Below, one piece after another: positions 1 to 6,029 of a stretch of DNA of 6,760 nucleotides. The notes under the pieces are model-generated. The model was not told the DNA's origin. It worked only from the letters and a program-made list of their open reading frames with translations, and searched no databases. The stretch spans positions 1 through 6,760 of the forward strand of contig SFKP01000041.1 in assembly GCA_004553715.1 (NCBI GenBank). Reading direction: 5' to 3'. The number at the start of each line of letters is the position of its first letter. Position 1 is the stretch's first letter. This DNA comes from Clostridiales bacterium. Its GTDB lineage: Bacteria; Bacillota; Clostridia; TANB77; CAG-508. The position numbers and the translations under genes are program-made.

Positions 1-136
1 TAGAATATATACAAGGTTAAAGTTCAAAAAATGCATATTAGGTATTTCAATATCAGTATTTTCAATAGAGTGTGACATATGTTTGACAAACCCACAAAGA
101 ATTAGGATTAAATATGGTAGATTAATTGTTAATTGA
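1..136. other. Unresolved left edge, possible end of a flanking gene
   Basis: This stretch is open in one frame on each strand. On the + strand a frame runs from base 2 to a TGA at 134-136 (44 codons, ending IKYGRLIVN). On the - strand an ATG at 78-76 opens a frame that runs off the left edge (starting MSHSIENTDIEIPN), but no Shine-Dalgarno sequence precedes it. Neither peptide is recognisable, and 44 open codons can occur by chance in such AT-rich DNA. It may be the tail of an upstream gene, the head of a divergent gene, or plain intergenic DNA. Confidence 0.2.
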
Positions 137-160
137 TAGAATAAATGATATAATTATAAT
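126..160 (+). promoter_or_regulatory. Overlapping sigma-A-type promoters for the SDR operon
   Basis: Two well-formed promoters overlap. TTGTTA at 126-131 is 17 bases from TATAAT at 149-154, and TTGATA at 133-138 is 16 bases from TATAAT at 155-160. Transcription would start at about 161-167, leaving a short leader before the ribosome binding site at 186-192. A perfect TTGACA box also sits at 83-88, but no good -10 box lies at the right distance from it. Confidence 0.6.
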
Positions 161-199
161 GAAATTTCACTTTAAGCATCTGATGAAAGGAGAATAAAA

Positions 200-928
200 A
201 TGGAAAATAAAGTTGTATTAGTTACTGGTAGTACGAGAGGTATTGGTAAAGCTACAATAATTGAATTTGCTTCTAAAGGATATAATGTTGTTATTAATTA
301 TATTTCAAGCGAAAAAGAAGCAAATGAATTAAAAGGTTTTGTCGAAGATAAATATGGAATAAAAGCATTGGCTATAAAATGTGATGTATCCAACGAAGAA
401 CAAGTAAAACAATTAGTTTCTACTGTAATTAGAGAGTTTGGAAAAATAGATGTTTTAGTTAATAATGCGGGTATTGTTTATGATAGAGGCTTTGAAGAAA
501 TTACTGTTGAAGAGTTTGAAAGAACATTAAAAGTTAATGTAATTGGTGCGTTTATAGTTTCAAGGGAAGTTTCTAAATATATGGAGAACGGAAGTACAAT
601 AATAAATGTTTCTTCTACGAATGGAACAAAAACAGTATCACCAGAATGTCTAGATTATAATATCTCTAAAATTGGTTTACAAAGTCTTACAAGAGATTTG
701 GCATTCCAGTTAAAACCAAAAATTAGAGTTAATGCTATTGCAGTTGGTTGGGCTGATACTGATATGAATAAAGATTTGCCAAGGGATTATATAGAGGAAG
801 AAATGTCAAAGATATATTTAGAAAGATTTGCAGAACCTAGTGAAATAGCTAAGACAATATACTTCTTAGGAAGTGAAGAATCAAGTTATATAAATGGTGA
901 AATTCTTACTATTGATGGAGGATATTAA
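200..928 (+). CDS. FabG-like short-chain dehydrogenase/reductase (SDR)
   Basis: This 242-aa protein is a classical SDR: an NAD(P)H-dependent, cytosolic oxidoreductase with a Rossmann fold. The cofactor motif TGSTRGIG is at residues 9-16, the NNAG motif at 88-91 and the structural Asn at 113. The catalytic set is Ser139, Tyr153 and Lys157 (YNISK). There is one extra residue between Ser and Tyr compared with E. coli FabG. The C-terminal GEILTIDGGY is the usual family ending, so the gene is complete. The start is set by AAAGGAG at 186-192, seven bases before the ATG. It resembles 3-oxoacyl-ACP reductase (FabG), but no fatty-acid synthesis genes are nearby, so the substrate is unknown; a sugar, polyol or other carbonyl is equally possible. 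It is co-transcribed with the next gene, whose start lies one base after this stop. Confidence 0.9.
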   Translation: MENKVVLVTGSTRGIGKATIIEFASKGYNVVINYISSEKEANELKGFVEDKYGIKALAIKCDVSNEEQVKQLVSTVIREFGKIDVLVNNAGIVYDRGFEEITVEEFERTLKVNVIGAFIVSREVSKYMENGSTIINVSSTNGTKTVSPECLDYNISKIGLQSLTRDLAFQLKPKIRVNAIAVGWADTDMNKDLPRDYIEEEMSKIYLERFAEPSEIAKTIYFLGSEESSYINGEILTIDGGY

Positions 929-929
929 T

Positions 930-1271
930 ATGAATATAGATATTAAAAGAGTTAAAATTTTTGTAACTATTCCACTTGATAGTGTGGGAAAAGTTAGGGA
1001 AGCGGTTTGCAATGCAGGTGCAGGTATTATTGGTGAATATACATTTTGCACATCTTCTACTAAATCAATAGGAACTTTTATACCAAGTGAAAATGCAAAT
1101 CCACATATTGGCGCAAGAAACAAACTAGAATTTGTTGAAGAAGAAAAATTAGAATTTGTATGTGATGTTGAAAAAGTTAAAGAAGTTATAGAGGAATTAA
1201 GAAAATCACATCCATATGAAGAACCAGCAATAGATATAATTCCTTTAATTGATGAAAGTGAATTTAAATAA
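930..1271 (+). CDS. Stand-alone YqfO/NIF3-insert-type (CutA/PII-like) domain protein
   Basis: This 113-aa protein matches the small alpha/beta domain found inserted in the middle of YqfO-type NIF3 (DUF34) proteins. Family signatures are VREAVCNAGAGIIGEY (residues 22-37), a GTF motif with ANPHIG (48-61), the VEEEKLEF strand (69-76) and HPYEEPAID (94-102). The flanking NIF3 metal-binding halves are absent, so this is the free-standing form, whose biochemical role is not established; a PII/CutA-like trimer is an inference from fold similarity. The start at 930 is chosen because GGAGG at 917-921 sits eight bases upstream; the frame stays open upstream to an ATG at 894, but that lies inside the SDR gene and has no ribosome binding site. 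The one-base gap to the SDR stop suggests translational coupling. No terminator is visible after it. Confidence 0.82.
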   Translation: MNIDIKRVKIFVTIPLDSVGKVREAVCNAGAGIIGEYTFCTSSTKSIGTFIPSENANPHIGARNKLEFVEEEKLEFVCDVEKVKEVIEELRKSHPYEEPAIDIIPLIDESEFK

Positions 1272-1289
1272 AAAAATATAAAACGCATA

Positions 1290-1318
1290 TTGGATAAAAA
1301 ATAAAAATATGATATACT
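1290..1318 (+). promoter_or_regulatory. Sigma-A-type promoter upstream of proS
   Basis: TTGGAT at 1290-1295 and TATACT at 1313-1318 are separated by 17 bases. A transcript would begin near 1325 and carry a leader of about 245 nt, including the decayed SEC-C remnant, before proS at 1572. This is the best promoter between the YqfO-like gene and proS. No T-box specifier or antiterminator signature was found in the leader. Confidence 0.55.
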
Positions 1319-1370
1319 CATATCAAGTGAACGAATGATGGCAATGTCCACAATTTGTCCACAGTAGATA

Positions 1371-1476
1371 AATACTAATAGTACAGATAATACTAATAAT
1401 ACCATAAATACAGATGATACCTTGTACTGGTATTAAAGTAAATACAGATAGTACTATAAATACTAATAATACTGAT
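1371..1476 (+). repeat. 18-bp tandem repeat encoding an Asn/Thr-rich hexapeptide
   Basis: Five near-identical 18-bp units lie at 1371, 1389, 1407, 1441 and 1459, with one divergent 16-bp unit at 1425-1440. A typical unit is AATACTAATAATACTGAT. Translated, the units read N-T-[N/D]-[N/S/D]-T-x. The 16-bp unit has lost two bases; adding AA before base 1425 would make it read N-T-G-I-K-V and restore one frame across the array. The unit length is a multiple of three and most variation is conservative for the peptide, which suggests that the array was once translated as a low-complexity linker. Confidence 0.75.
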
Positions 1477-1539
1477 AATATGGGAATTTTCAGTTCATGT
1501 GGCAGTGGTAAGAAATATAAAAATTGCTGCGGGAAATAG
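1371..1539 (+). pseudogene. Remnant of a SEC-C-tipped protein with an Asn/Thr linker
   Basis: Bases 1480-1536 encode MGIFSSCGSGKKYKNCCGK, followed by TAG at 1537-1539. This closely matches the SEC-C zinc-binding motif (consensus PCPCGSGKKYKxCC) seen at the C-terminus of SecA and many small proteins. The first Cys of the CxC pair is replaced by Ser, so one zinc ligand is missing. The motif is preceded by the Asn/Thr repeat, whose first three units lie in another frame because of a 2-base loss, and a TAG at 1365-1367 precedes the array in that first frame. A short frame from ATG 1414 (41 codons) covers the tail but has no ribosome binding site. It is most likely the decayed end of a SEC-C protein; whether that was SecA or another family member cannot be told. 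Confidence 0.6.
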
Positions 1540-1571
1540 TAGAAATTATTAAGAAAAGGTTGGAGAATATT

Positions 1572-3254
1572 ATGAGATTAAGTAAAGATTTTTTTTACAC
1601 GATAAAAGAAAATATAACAGATGAAGATTCAAATAGTGGCAAACTTTTAGTAAAAAGTGGAATGATAAAAAAAATAAGTAATGGAATTTATGCAAAAATG
1701 CCATTAGGACAAAAAACAATACAAAATGTAGAAAATATAGTGCGTAAATATATGAATGAAGCAGGAGCAAATGAATTAAAAATGCCTTCTTTACTACCTA
1801 TGGAAATATATGAAATGGCAGGAAGAAAAGATGCTTTTGGATCATCTATGTTTAAATTAAATGATAGATATAATAGGGAATATGCCTTAGGACCAACACA
1901 TGAAGAACTATTTGCTATCACTTCTATGAATAAAGTAAAATCATACAGAGATTTACCATTTACAATATATCAAATAGGAAATAAATATAGAGATGAAATG
2001 AGACCAAGATTAGGATTAATTAGGGTAAGAGAATTTACAATGAAGGATGCATATAGTTTCGATACGGATTATGAAGGATTAGATGTTTCATATAAAAAAA
2101 TGTTTGATGCATATAATAAAATTTTTACTGAATTAGGTCTTAACTATAAAATAGTTAAAGCAGATACAGGGACTATGGGTGGTATACTTTCAGAAGAATT
2201 TCAAGCAGTTACAGATATTGGAGAAGATACTCTCGTTTTCTGTGATAAATGTGGATTTTCTTCTAATTTGGAAATAACACCATGCAGGAGCTGTGAAAAT
2301 AGTAATGAAGAAGAAAAAATGCTAGAAATGGTAGAGACTCCAAATAGACATACAATTGAAGAAGTATCTGAATATCTGAAATTAGACATAAAGCAAACCG
2401 TTAAGGCACTTCTCATGAATATAGATAATGAATTAGTTGTTTTATTTGTAAGAGGAGATAGAGAACTAAATGAAACGAAAGTACTTAAATTATTAAATAA
2501 ACAAGAAATTGGTTTTGCTGATGATGAGCTAATTGCAACATCAAATGCTGTACCAGGCTATACAGGACCTATAGGTTTAAATGCAAAAATAATAATAGAT
2601 AATGAAGTATTAAAAATGAAAAACTTCTGTTGTGGAGCAAACAAAGAAGGGTACCATTATATAAATGCAAATATAAAAGACTTTACATATGACTTAACAG
2701 GAGATATCGTAAATGTAAAAGAGGGAGATATTTGTCCAAATTGTGGTGAAAAGCTAGTATTTAAAAAAGGAATTGAAGTGGGAAACACTTTTAAACTTGG
2801 AACAAAATATTCAGAATGTGTAGGGTTAAATTATTTAGGAGATGATAACAAAAATCATCCAGTTGTGATGGGATGTTATGGTATCGGAATAGAAAGAATA
2901 CTTTCAGCAATTGTAGAACAAAACAATGACGAAAAAGGGATAATTTGGCCAATGAATGTAGCTCCATATAAGGTAGCGATTGTTGTAATAAATCCTAAAG
3001 AAGAACAACAACTAGAAGTAGGTAATAAACTATATAATGAACTAAATAAAATAGGAATAGATACTTTAATAGATGATAGAACAGAAAGAGCCGGGGTAAA
3101 ATTTAATGATATTGACTTAATAGGAATACCAATTAGAATAACAGTTGGAAAAAAAGTAAGTGACAACTTAGTGGAAATTAAATTAAGGAAAGAAGAAACA
3201 TCAGAAGAGACTATAATCCAAGATGCTATATCAAGAATAAAACAATTAACATAA
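1572..3254 (+). CDS. proS: Prolyl-tRNA synthetase, bacterial type with insertion domain
   Basis: This 560-aa cytosolic enzyme charges tRNA-Pro with proline using ATP (class II aminoacyl-tRNA synthetase). Motif 2 is seen as RDEMRPRLG from residue 140 followed by REFTMKDAYSF, and motif 3 as GIGIER at 437-442. Between them lies the YbaK-like editing insertion, with KALL and a GYTGPIGL loop, which in the family clears mischarged Ala-tRNA. The insertion is flanked by Cys pairs at 224/227, 238/241 and 388/391; zinc binding is only an inference. A C-terminal anticodon-binding domain follows (VAPYKVAIVVIN onward, with DRTERAGVKF). Length fits the family (E. coli about 572 aa). I chose ATG 1572 because GGAG at 1562-1565 sits six bases upstream and the protein then begins MRLSKDFF. 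An in-frame ATG at 1524 would add 16 residues that overlap the SEC-C remnant. No clear terminator follows. Confidence 0.96.
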   Translation: MRLSKDFFYTIKENITDEDSNSGKLLVKSGMIKKISNGIYAKMPLGQKTIQNVENIVRKYMNEAGANELKMPSLLPMEIYEMAGRKDAFGSSMFKLNDRYNREYALGPTHEELFAITSMNKVKSYRDLPFTIYQIGNKYRDEMRPRLGLIRVREFTMKDAYSFDTDYEGLDVSYKKMFDAYNKIFTELGLNYKIVKADTGTMGGILSEEFQAVTDIGEDTLVFCDKCGFSSNLEITPCRSCENSNEEEKMLEMVETPNRHTIEEVSEYLKLDIKQTVKALLMNIDNELVVLFVRGDRELNETKVLKLLNKQEIGFADDELIATSNAVPGYTGPIGLNAKIIIDNEVLKMKNFCCGANKEGYHYINANIKDFTYDLTGDIVNVKEGDICPNCGEKLVFKKGIEVGNTFKLGTKYSECVGLNYLGDDNKNHPVVMGCYGIGIERILSAIVEQNNDEKGIIWPMNVAPYKVAIVVINPKEEQQLEVGNKLYNELNKIGIDTLIDDRTERAGVKFNDIDLIGIPIRITVGKKVSDNLVEIKLRKEETSEETIIQDAISRIKQLT

Positions 3255-3326
3255 ATATTTTATTTAACTTTAAGATACCACATTCTACAAGATGGAGAGG
3301 GATTTTAAGGTAATATTATATAAAAC

Positions 3327-3355
3327 TTGAAAGAATAGTAAATTTGTATTATAAT
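3327..3355 (+). promoter_or_regulatory. Strong sigma-A promoter of the orphan 112-aa gene
   Basis: TTGAAA at 3327-3332 and a perfect TATAAT at 3350-3355 are separated by 17 bases. The start of transcription would be near 3362, about 57 bases before the ATG at 3419. It gives the orphan gene its own transcription unit, independent of proS. Confidence 0.7.
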
Positions 3356-3361
3356 TCATAT

Positions 3362-3380
3362 TAGATAATTATATTATCTA
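3362..3380 (+). promoter_or_regulatory. Perfect dyad at the start site, candidate operator
   Basis: TAGATAAT at 3362-3369 and ATTATCTA at 3373-3380 form an 8-bp inverted repeat around a 3-base centre, starting where transcription is predicted to begin. A symmetric site at +1 is a common position for a repressor operator. It could also simply form a small hairpin at the 5' end of the mRNA. No regulator gene is in the window. Confidence 0.4.
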
Positions 3381-3418
3381 TCTCAAAAAAATCAGTATTG
3401 TAAAAAAGGAGTGTTTGT

Positions 3419-3757
3419 ATGCAAAATATGGATTTGACAGAGCTGATGGAAAAATCATTAGCCATTCCGACAGGGTCAATTGTGTGTTGGCCCGATCAAG
3501 GTTGTGAGCAGAAGCTCCGACCTACAACTGATGAAGGTGTAGATTTTGAACGAGCCTATTTCGAACATAGGCGCATAATACTATTTGTTATAAACGGTAT
3601 TAGGTATGTTCTTCCATACCAACAAGATGCAGAAAGGTGTTTACTAAGAAATGGATTCAAGCTAAAAAGTATGTATGTTCCGTTTTCTAATAACGGAGAT
3701 TATATCAAAGGATTAGAAGAAGAATGGAGAGAAATAAAAAACACTTATATGCATTAA
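3419..3757 (+). CDS. Unrecognised 112-aa soluble protein, probably acquired
   Basis: I do not recognise this protein. It is complete, with a strong ribosome binding site (AAAAAAGGAG, 3402-3411) seven bases before the ATG. It has no signal peptide or membrane segment. The N-terminal third holds VCWPDQGCEQKLRPTTDEG (residues 22-40), with Cys23 and Cys29. A predicted strand region RRIILFVINGIRYVLPY (51-67) follows, then a conserved-looking RCLLRNGFKLKSMYVPF, and a charged helical tail (GLEEEWREIKN). Composition differs from its neighbours: GC is about 38% overall and above 40% in the first half, and arginine codons are mixed (CGA, CGC and AGG as well as AGA), whereas proS and pyrG use almost only AGA. 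It has its own promoter and terminator. It looks like a horizontally acquired single-gene cassette; its function is unknown. Confidence 0.75.
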   Translation: MQNMDLTELMEKSLAIPTGSIVCWPDQGCEQKLRPTTDEGVDFERAYFEHRRIILFVINGIRYVLPYQQDAERCLLRNGFKLKSMYVPFSNNGDYIKGLEEEWREIKNTYMH

Positions 3758-3762
3758 AAGAG

Positions 3763-3791
3763 AGCCCAGCACAATTTTGCGCTGGGTTTTT
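3763..3791 (+). terminator. Intrinsic terminator of the orphan gene
   Basis: CCCAGC at 3765-3770 pairs with GCTGGG at 3781-3786 across a 10-base loop, followed at once by five T (3787-3791). It begins eight bases after the orphan gene's stop codon. It is the clearest factor-independent terminator in the window and closes the 3327-3791 cassette. Confidence 0.85.
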
Positions 3792-3878
3792 GCTTTATAG
3801 AAAAATTAAGGATTTTCATACAAAACAAAGGCTTCACTAAAATTTTTTTAATAAAAATAAAAAAATGATAGTTTATAC

Positions 3879-3907
3879 TTGAAAAAAGTTCAAATAAATG
3901 CTACACT
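3879..3907 (+). promoter_or_regulatory. pyrG promoter with extended -10
   Basis: TTGAAA at 3879-3884 and TACACT at 3902-3907 are 17 bases apart, and TGC just before the -10 box makes an extended -10. Transcription would start near 3914 (AGTAAAAA). A second, weaker pair (TTCAAA at 3889, TATAGT at 3911) overlaps it. The segment from the preceding terminator (3792) to this promoter is AT-rich and holds nothing else that I can identify. Confidence 0.6.
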
Positions 3908-3935
3908 TATTATAGTAAAAATATAAATAATTATG

Positions 3936-3981
3936 ATAGATTTAAAAAAAACCCATTTTGGTATTTTTTAAATCTATTTTT
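3936..3981 (+). terminator. Attenuator-like hairpin in the pyrG leader
   Basis: Bases 3936-3949 pair perfectly with 3964-3977 (14 bp, AT-rich), with a small inner ACC/GGT helix at 3951-3953 and 3960-3962, followed by a T run (3977-3981). The hairpin sits between the predicted start site and the pyrG ribosome binding site (AGGAGG, 3989-3994), which is the position of the CTP-responsive attenuator in the B. subtilis pyrG leader. Control of pyrG by premature termination is therefore likely. The upstream gene already has its own terminator at 3763-3791. Confidence 0.7.
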
Positions 3982-4003
3982 GTAGTTTAGGAGGAAATAT
4001 TAA

Positions 4004-5611
4004 ATGAAAAAAACAAAGCACATTTTTGTAACAGGTGGAGTAGTATCAGGATTAGGTAAAGGAATAACTGCAGCATCACTTGGGAGATTATTAAAAAATA
4101 GAGGATACAAAGTAACAATGCAAAAATTTGATCCATATATAAATGTAGACCCAGGAACAATGAGTCCATATGAACATGGAGAAGTATTTGTTACAGAAGA
4201 TGGAGCAGAAACAGATTTAGATTTAGGCCATTATGAAAGATTTATAGATGAAAACTTAACTAAAAATTCTAGTATTACAATGGGAAAAATCTATATGAAT
4301 GTCCTTGAAAAAGAAAGAAGAGGAGATTATTTAGGAAAAACAGTGCAAGTAATACCACATATAACAAATGAAATAAAAGAAAAAATATACAGTTTTGATA
4401 ATACAGATATTGATGTTGTAATTACAGAAATAGGTGGAACAATAGGAGATATTGAAGGACTTTCAATAGTAGAAGCAATAAGACAAGTAGGACTAGAAAG
4501 GGATAAAGAAGATGTTTTATATGTACATGTTACATTACTTCCATATATTTTTGGTTCTAACGAAATAAAAACAAAACCAACTCAACACTCTGTAAAAGAA
4601 TTACAAAGTTTAGGAATAAAGCCAGATATTATAGTTTGTAGAACTGAAAATGAAATTTCAGATTCAATAAAAGAAAAATTAGCATTATTCTGTAATGTTA
4701 GAAAAGAATGTGTAATTCAAAATATGACTGCAGATAATTTGTATGCAATACCATTATTGCTAGAAAAAGAAGGACTTGCAGTAGAGGCCTGCAAAAAACT
4801 TGAATTAAGCAATATAAAGCCTAAAAACCAAGAATGGGAGCAAATGGTAGAAAACATCAGAAGTATTGGAGATAATACAGTAAATATAGCTATTGTTGGT
4901 AAATATGTTCAATTAGAAGATTCATATATTTCAGTAATGGAAAGTATTAGACATGCAGGTTTTGCAAATAAAGTTCATACAAAAATTACACTTATAAACT
5001 CAGAAGAAATAACAAAAGAAAATGTAGCTAAGAAATTAGAAGGAGTTCAAGGAATTGTTGTTCCTGGAGGATTTGGCACAAGAGGTGTAGAAGGAAAAAT
5101 AGAGACTATAAAATATGCTAGAGAAAATAATATCCCATTCTTAGGAATTTGTTTAGGTATGCAAATGGCTGTTGTTGAATTTGCAAGAAATGTTCTAAAT
5201 CTTAAAGATGCCGATTCTATAGAATTTAATCCAAATACTCAAAATCCTGTAATTCATATAATGGAGGAACAAAAAGGAATTACTAATAAAGGTGGAACGA
5301 TGAGATTAGGAGCATATAAATGCATATTAAAAGAAAATACAAAAGCAAAAGCTATATATCAAAAAACAGAAGTGAATGAAAGACATAGACACAGATTTGA
5401 ATATAATAACGATTATAAAGAAATGTTAGAAAATGCAGGATTAAAATGTTCTGGAGTTTCCCCAGATGGAAGTCTTGTAGAGATAGTAGAATTAGAAAAT
5501 CATCCATATTTTATAGCAGCACAATTTCATCCAGAATTAAAATCAAGACCTAATAGACCAGCACCGTTATTTGTAGGACTAGTTGAAGCTACAAAAAATA
5601 AAATATTATAA
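4004..5611 (+). CDS. pyrG: CTP synthase (glutamine-hydrolysing)
   Basis: This 535-aa cytosolic enzyme aminates UTP to CTP using ATP and ammonia from glutamine, the last step of pyrimidine nucleotide synthesis. The N-terminal synthetase domain has the GGVVSGLGKG loop (residues 11-20, Lys19), DPYINVDPGTMSPYEHGEVF (43-62) and EIGGTIGDIEG (142-152). The C-terminal class I glutamine amidotransferase domain starts near residue 294 (VGKYVQLEDSY), with the oxyanion segment GGFGTRG from 355, nucleophile Cys383 in GICLGMQ, and His509 and Glu511 in FHPE. All catalytic residues are present and the length is normal (E. coli 545 aa). The ribosome binding site AGGAGG ends nine bases before the ATG. It is expressed from its own promoter with a leader hairpin. 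Confidence 0.98.
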   Translation: MKKTKHIFVTGGVVSGLGKGITAASLGRLLKNRGYKVTMQKFDPYINVDPGTMSPYEHGEVFVTEDGAETDLDLGHYERFIDENLTKNSSITMGKIYMNVLEKERRGDYLGKTVQVIPHITNEIKEKIYSFDNTDIDVVITEIGGTIGDIEGLSIVEAIRQVGLERDKEDVLYVHVTLLPYIFGSNEIKTKPTQHSVKELQSLGIKPDIIVCRTENEISDSIKEKLALFCNVRKECVIQNMTADNLYAIPLLLEKEGLAVEACKKLELSNIKPKNQEWEQMVENIRSIGDNTVNIAIVGKYVQLEDSYISVMESIRHAGFANKVHTKITLINSEEITKENVAKKLEGVQGIVVPGGFGTRGVEGKIETIKYARENNIPFLGICLGMQMAVVEFARNVLNLKDADSIEFNPNTQNPVIHIMEEQKGITNKGGTMRLGAYKCILKENTKAKAIYQKTEVNERHRHRFEYNNDYKEMLENAGLKCSGVSPDGSLVEIVELENHPYFIAAQFHPELKSRPNRPAPLFVGLVEATKNKIL

Positions 5612-5620
5612 TGGTCATGC

Positions 5621-5659
5621 ACTTTCTTTTCTCTTCAACATATAATTTGTTAAAGAGAA
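5621..5659 (+). promoter_or_regulatory. Candidate sporulation (sigma-E/sigma-K type) promoter and hairpin before sigK
   Basis: CATATAAT at 5639-5646 fits the -10 element used by mother-cell sigma factors. An AC dinucleotide at 5621-5622 lies 16 bases upstream, as in the sigma-K -35 element. A start near 5653 would leave a leader of about 20 nt before GGAGG at 5663-5667. The same bases form a hairpin (5629-5640 with 5648-5659, one mismatch) that might weakly terminate pyrG, although no long T run follows. Both readings rest on short motifs. Confidence 0.3.
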
Positions 5660-5675
5660 TTTGGAGGTGCATTTT

Positions 5676-6029
5676 TTGCTATTTTTTTTATCGGGTTTTT
5701 TTGCTTTCTTACATACTGCAGTTTTTGTTCTAGGCTATATTTCAAATAATAATTTGTTTCCTGAGCCGTTAGAACCAGAAGAAGAAAAAAAATATTTGGA
5801 AAAGTTTATGCAGGGAGATGAAGAGGCAAGAAATATATTAATAGAAAGGAATTTAAGATTAGTTGCACATATTGCAAAAAAATATAACATTCCTAATTTA
5901 GAAAAAGATGATTTGATTTCAATCGGGACAATTGGATTAATAAAAGGTATAAATACTTTCAATAATGAAAAAGGTGTAAGGCTTGCAACTTATGTTTCTC
6001 GTTGTATTGAAAAATCTATACTAACATAG
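5676..6029 (+). CDS. sigK: N-terminal half of pro-sigma-K (split or truncated sigK)
   Basis: This 117-aa product matches the first half of sigma-K, the late mother-cell RNA polymerase sigma factor of sporulation. Residues 1-20 form a hydrophobic pro-sequence; G20-Y21 aligns with the site cut by the SpoIVFB protease in B. subtilis. Sigma region 2 follows (EEEKKYLEKF, NLRLVAHIAKKY, DDLISIGTIGLIKG, LATYVSRCIE). The frame then diverges at residue 113 (KSILT, where B. subtilis has NEILM) and stops at 117, so the rest of region 2 and regions 3 and 4 are missing. It cannot work alone as a sigma factor. I chose the TTG at 5676 because GGAGG (5663-5667) lies eight bases upstream and the pro-sequence then has the expected length; the TTG at 5661 overlaps that site. 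The end lies where skin-type elements interrupt sigK, so it may be a split gene; simple truncation is the alternative. Confidence 0.85.
   Translation: MLFFLSGFFAFLHTAVFVLGYISNNNLFPEPLEPEEEKKYLEKFMQGDEEARNILIERNLRLVAHIAKKYNIPNLEKDDLISIGTIGLIKGINTFNNEKGVRLATYVSRCIEKSILT

Noticed and set aside
83..116. Promoter using the perfect TTGACA at 83
   Set aside because: The hexamers 16-18 bases downstream (GATTAA, ATTAAA) are poor -10 matches, while much better pairs exist at 126-160.
1355..1363. TTGTCCACA, similar to a DnaA box
   Set aside because: It has one mismatch, and the only other copy (ATGTCCACA) is worse; there is no cluster and no dnaA/dnaN context, so an origin is unlikely.
881..1405. Long open frame on the - strand across the YqfO-like gene
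   Set aside because: It lies opposite a well-supported gene, spans an intergenic promoter, and its Ser/Ile/Phe-rich product is typical of antisense frames in AT-rich DNA.
1371..1476. CRISPR array
   Set aside because: The 18-bp units are contiguous with no spacers and read as a hexapeptide repeat.
1524..1571. Longer N-terminus for prolyl-tRNA synthetase from ATG 1524
   Set aside because: It adds 16 residues not expected in the family, lacks a ribosome binding site and overlaps the SEC-C remnant in another frame; ATG 1572 has GGAG six bases upstream.
1325..1571. T-box or other riboswitch in the proS leader
   Set aside because: No T-box antiterminator core, specifier loop or terminator hairpin is seen; the leader is mostly coding-like repeat.
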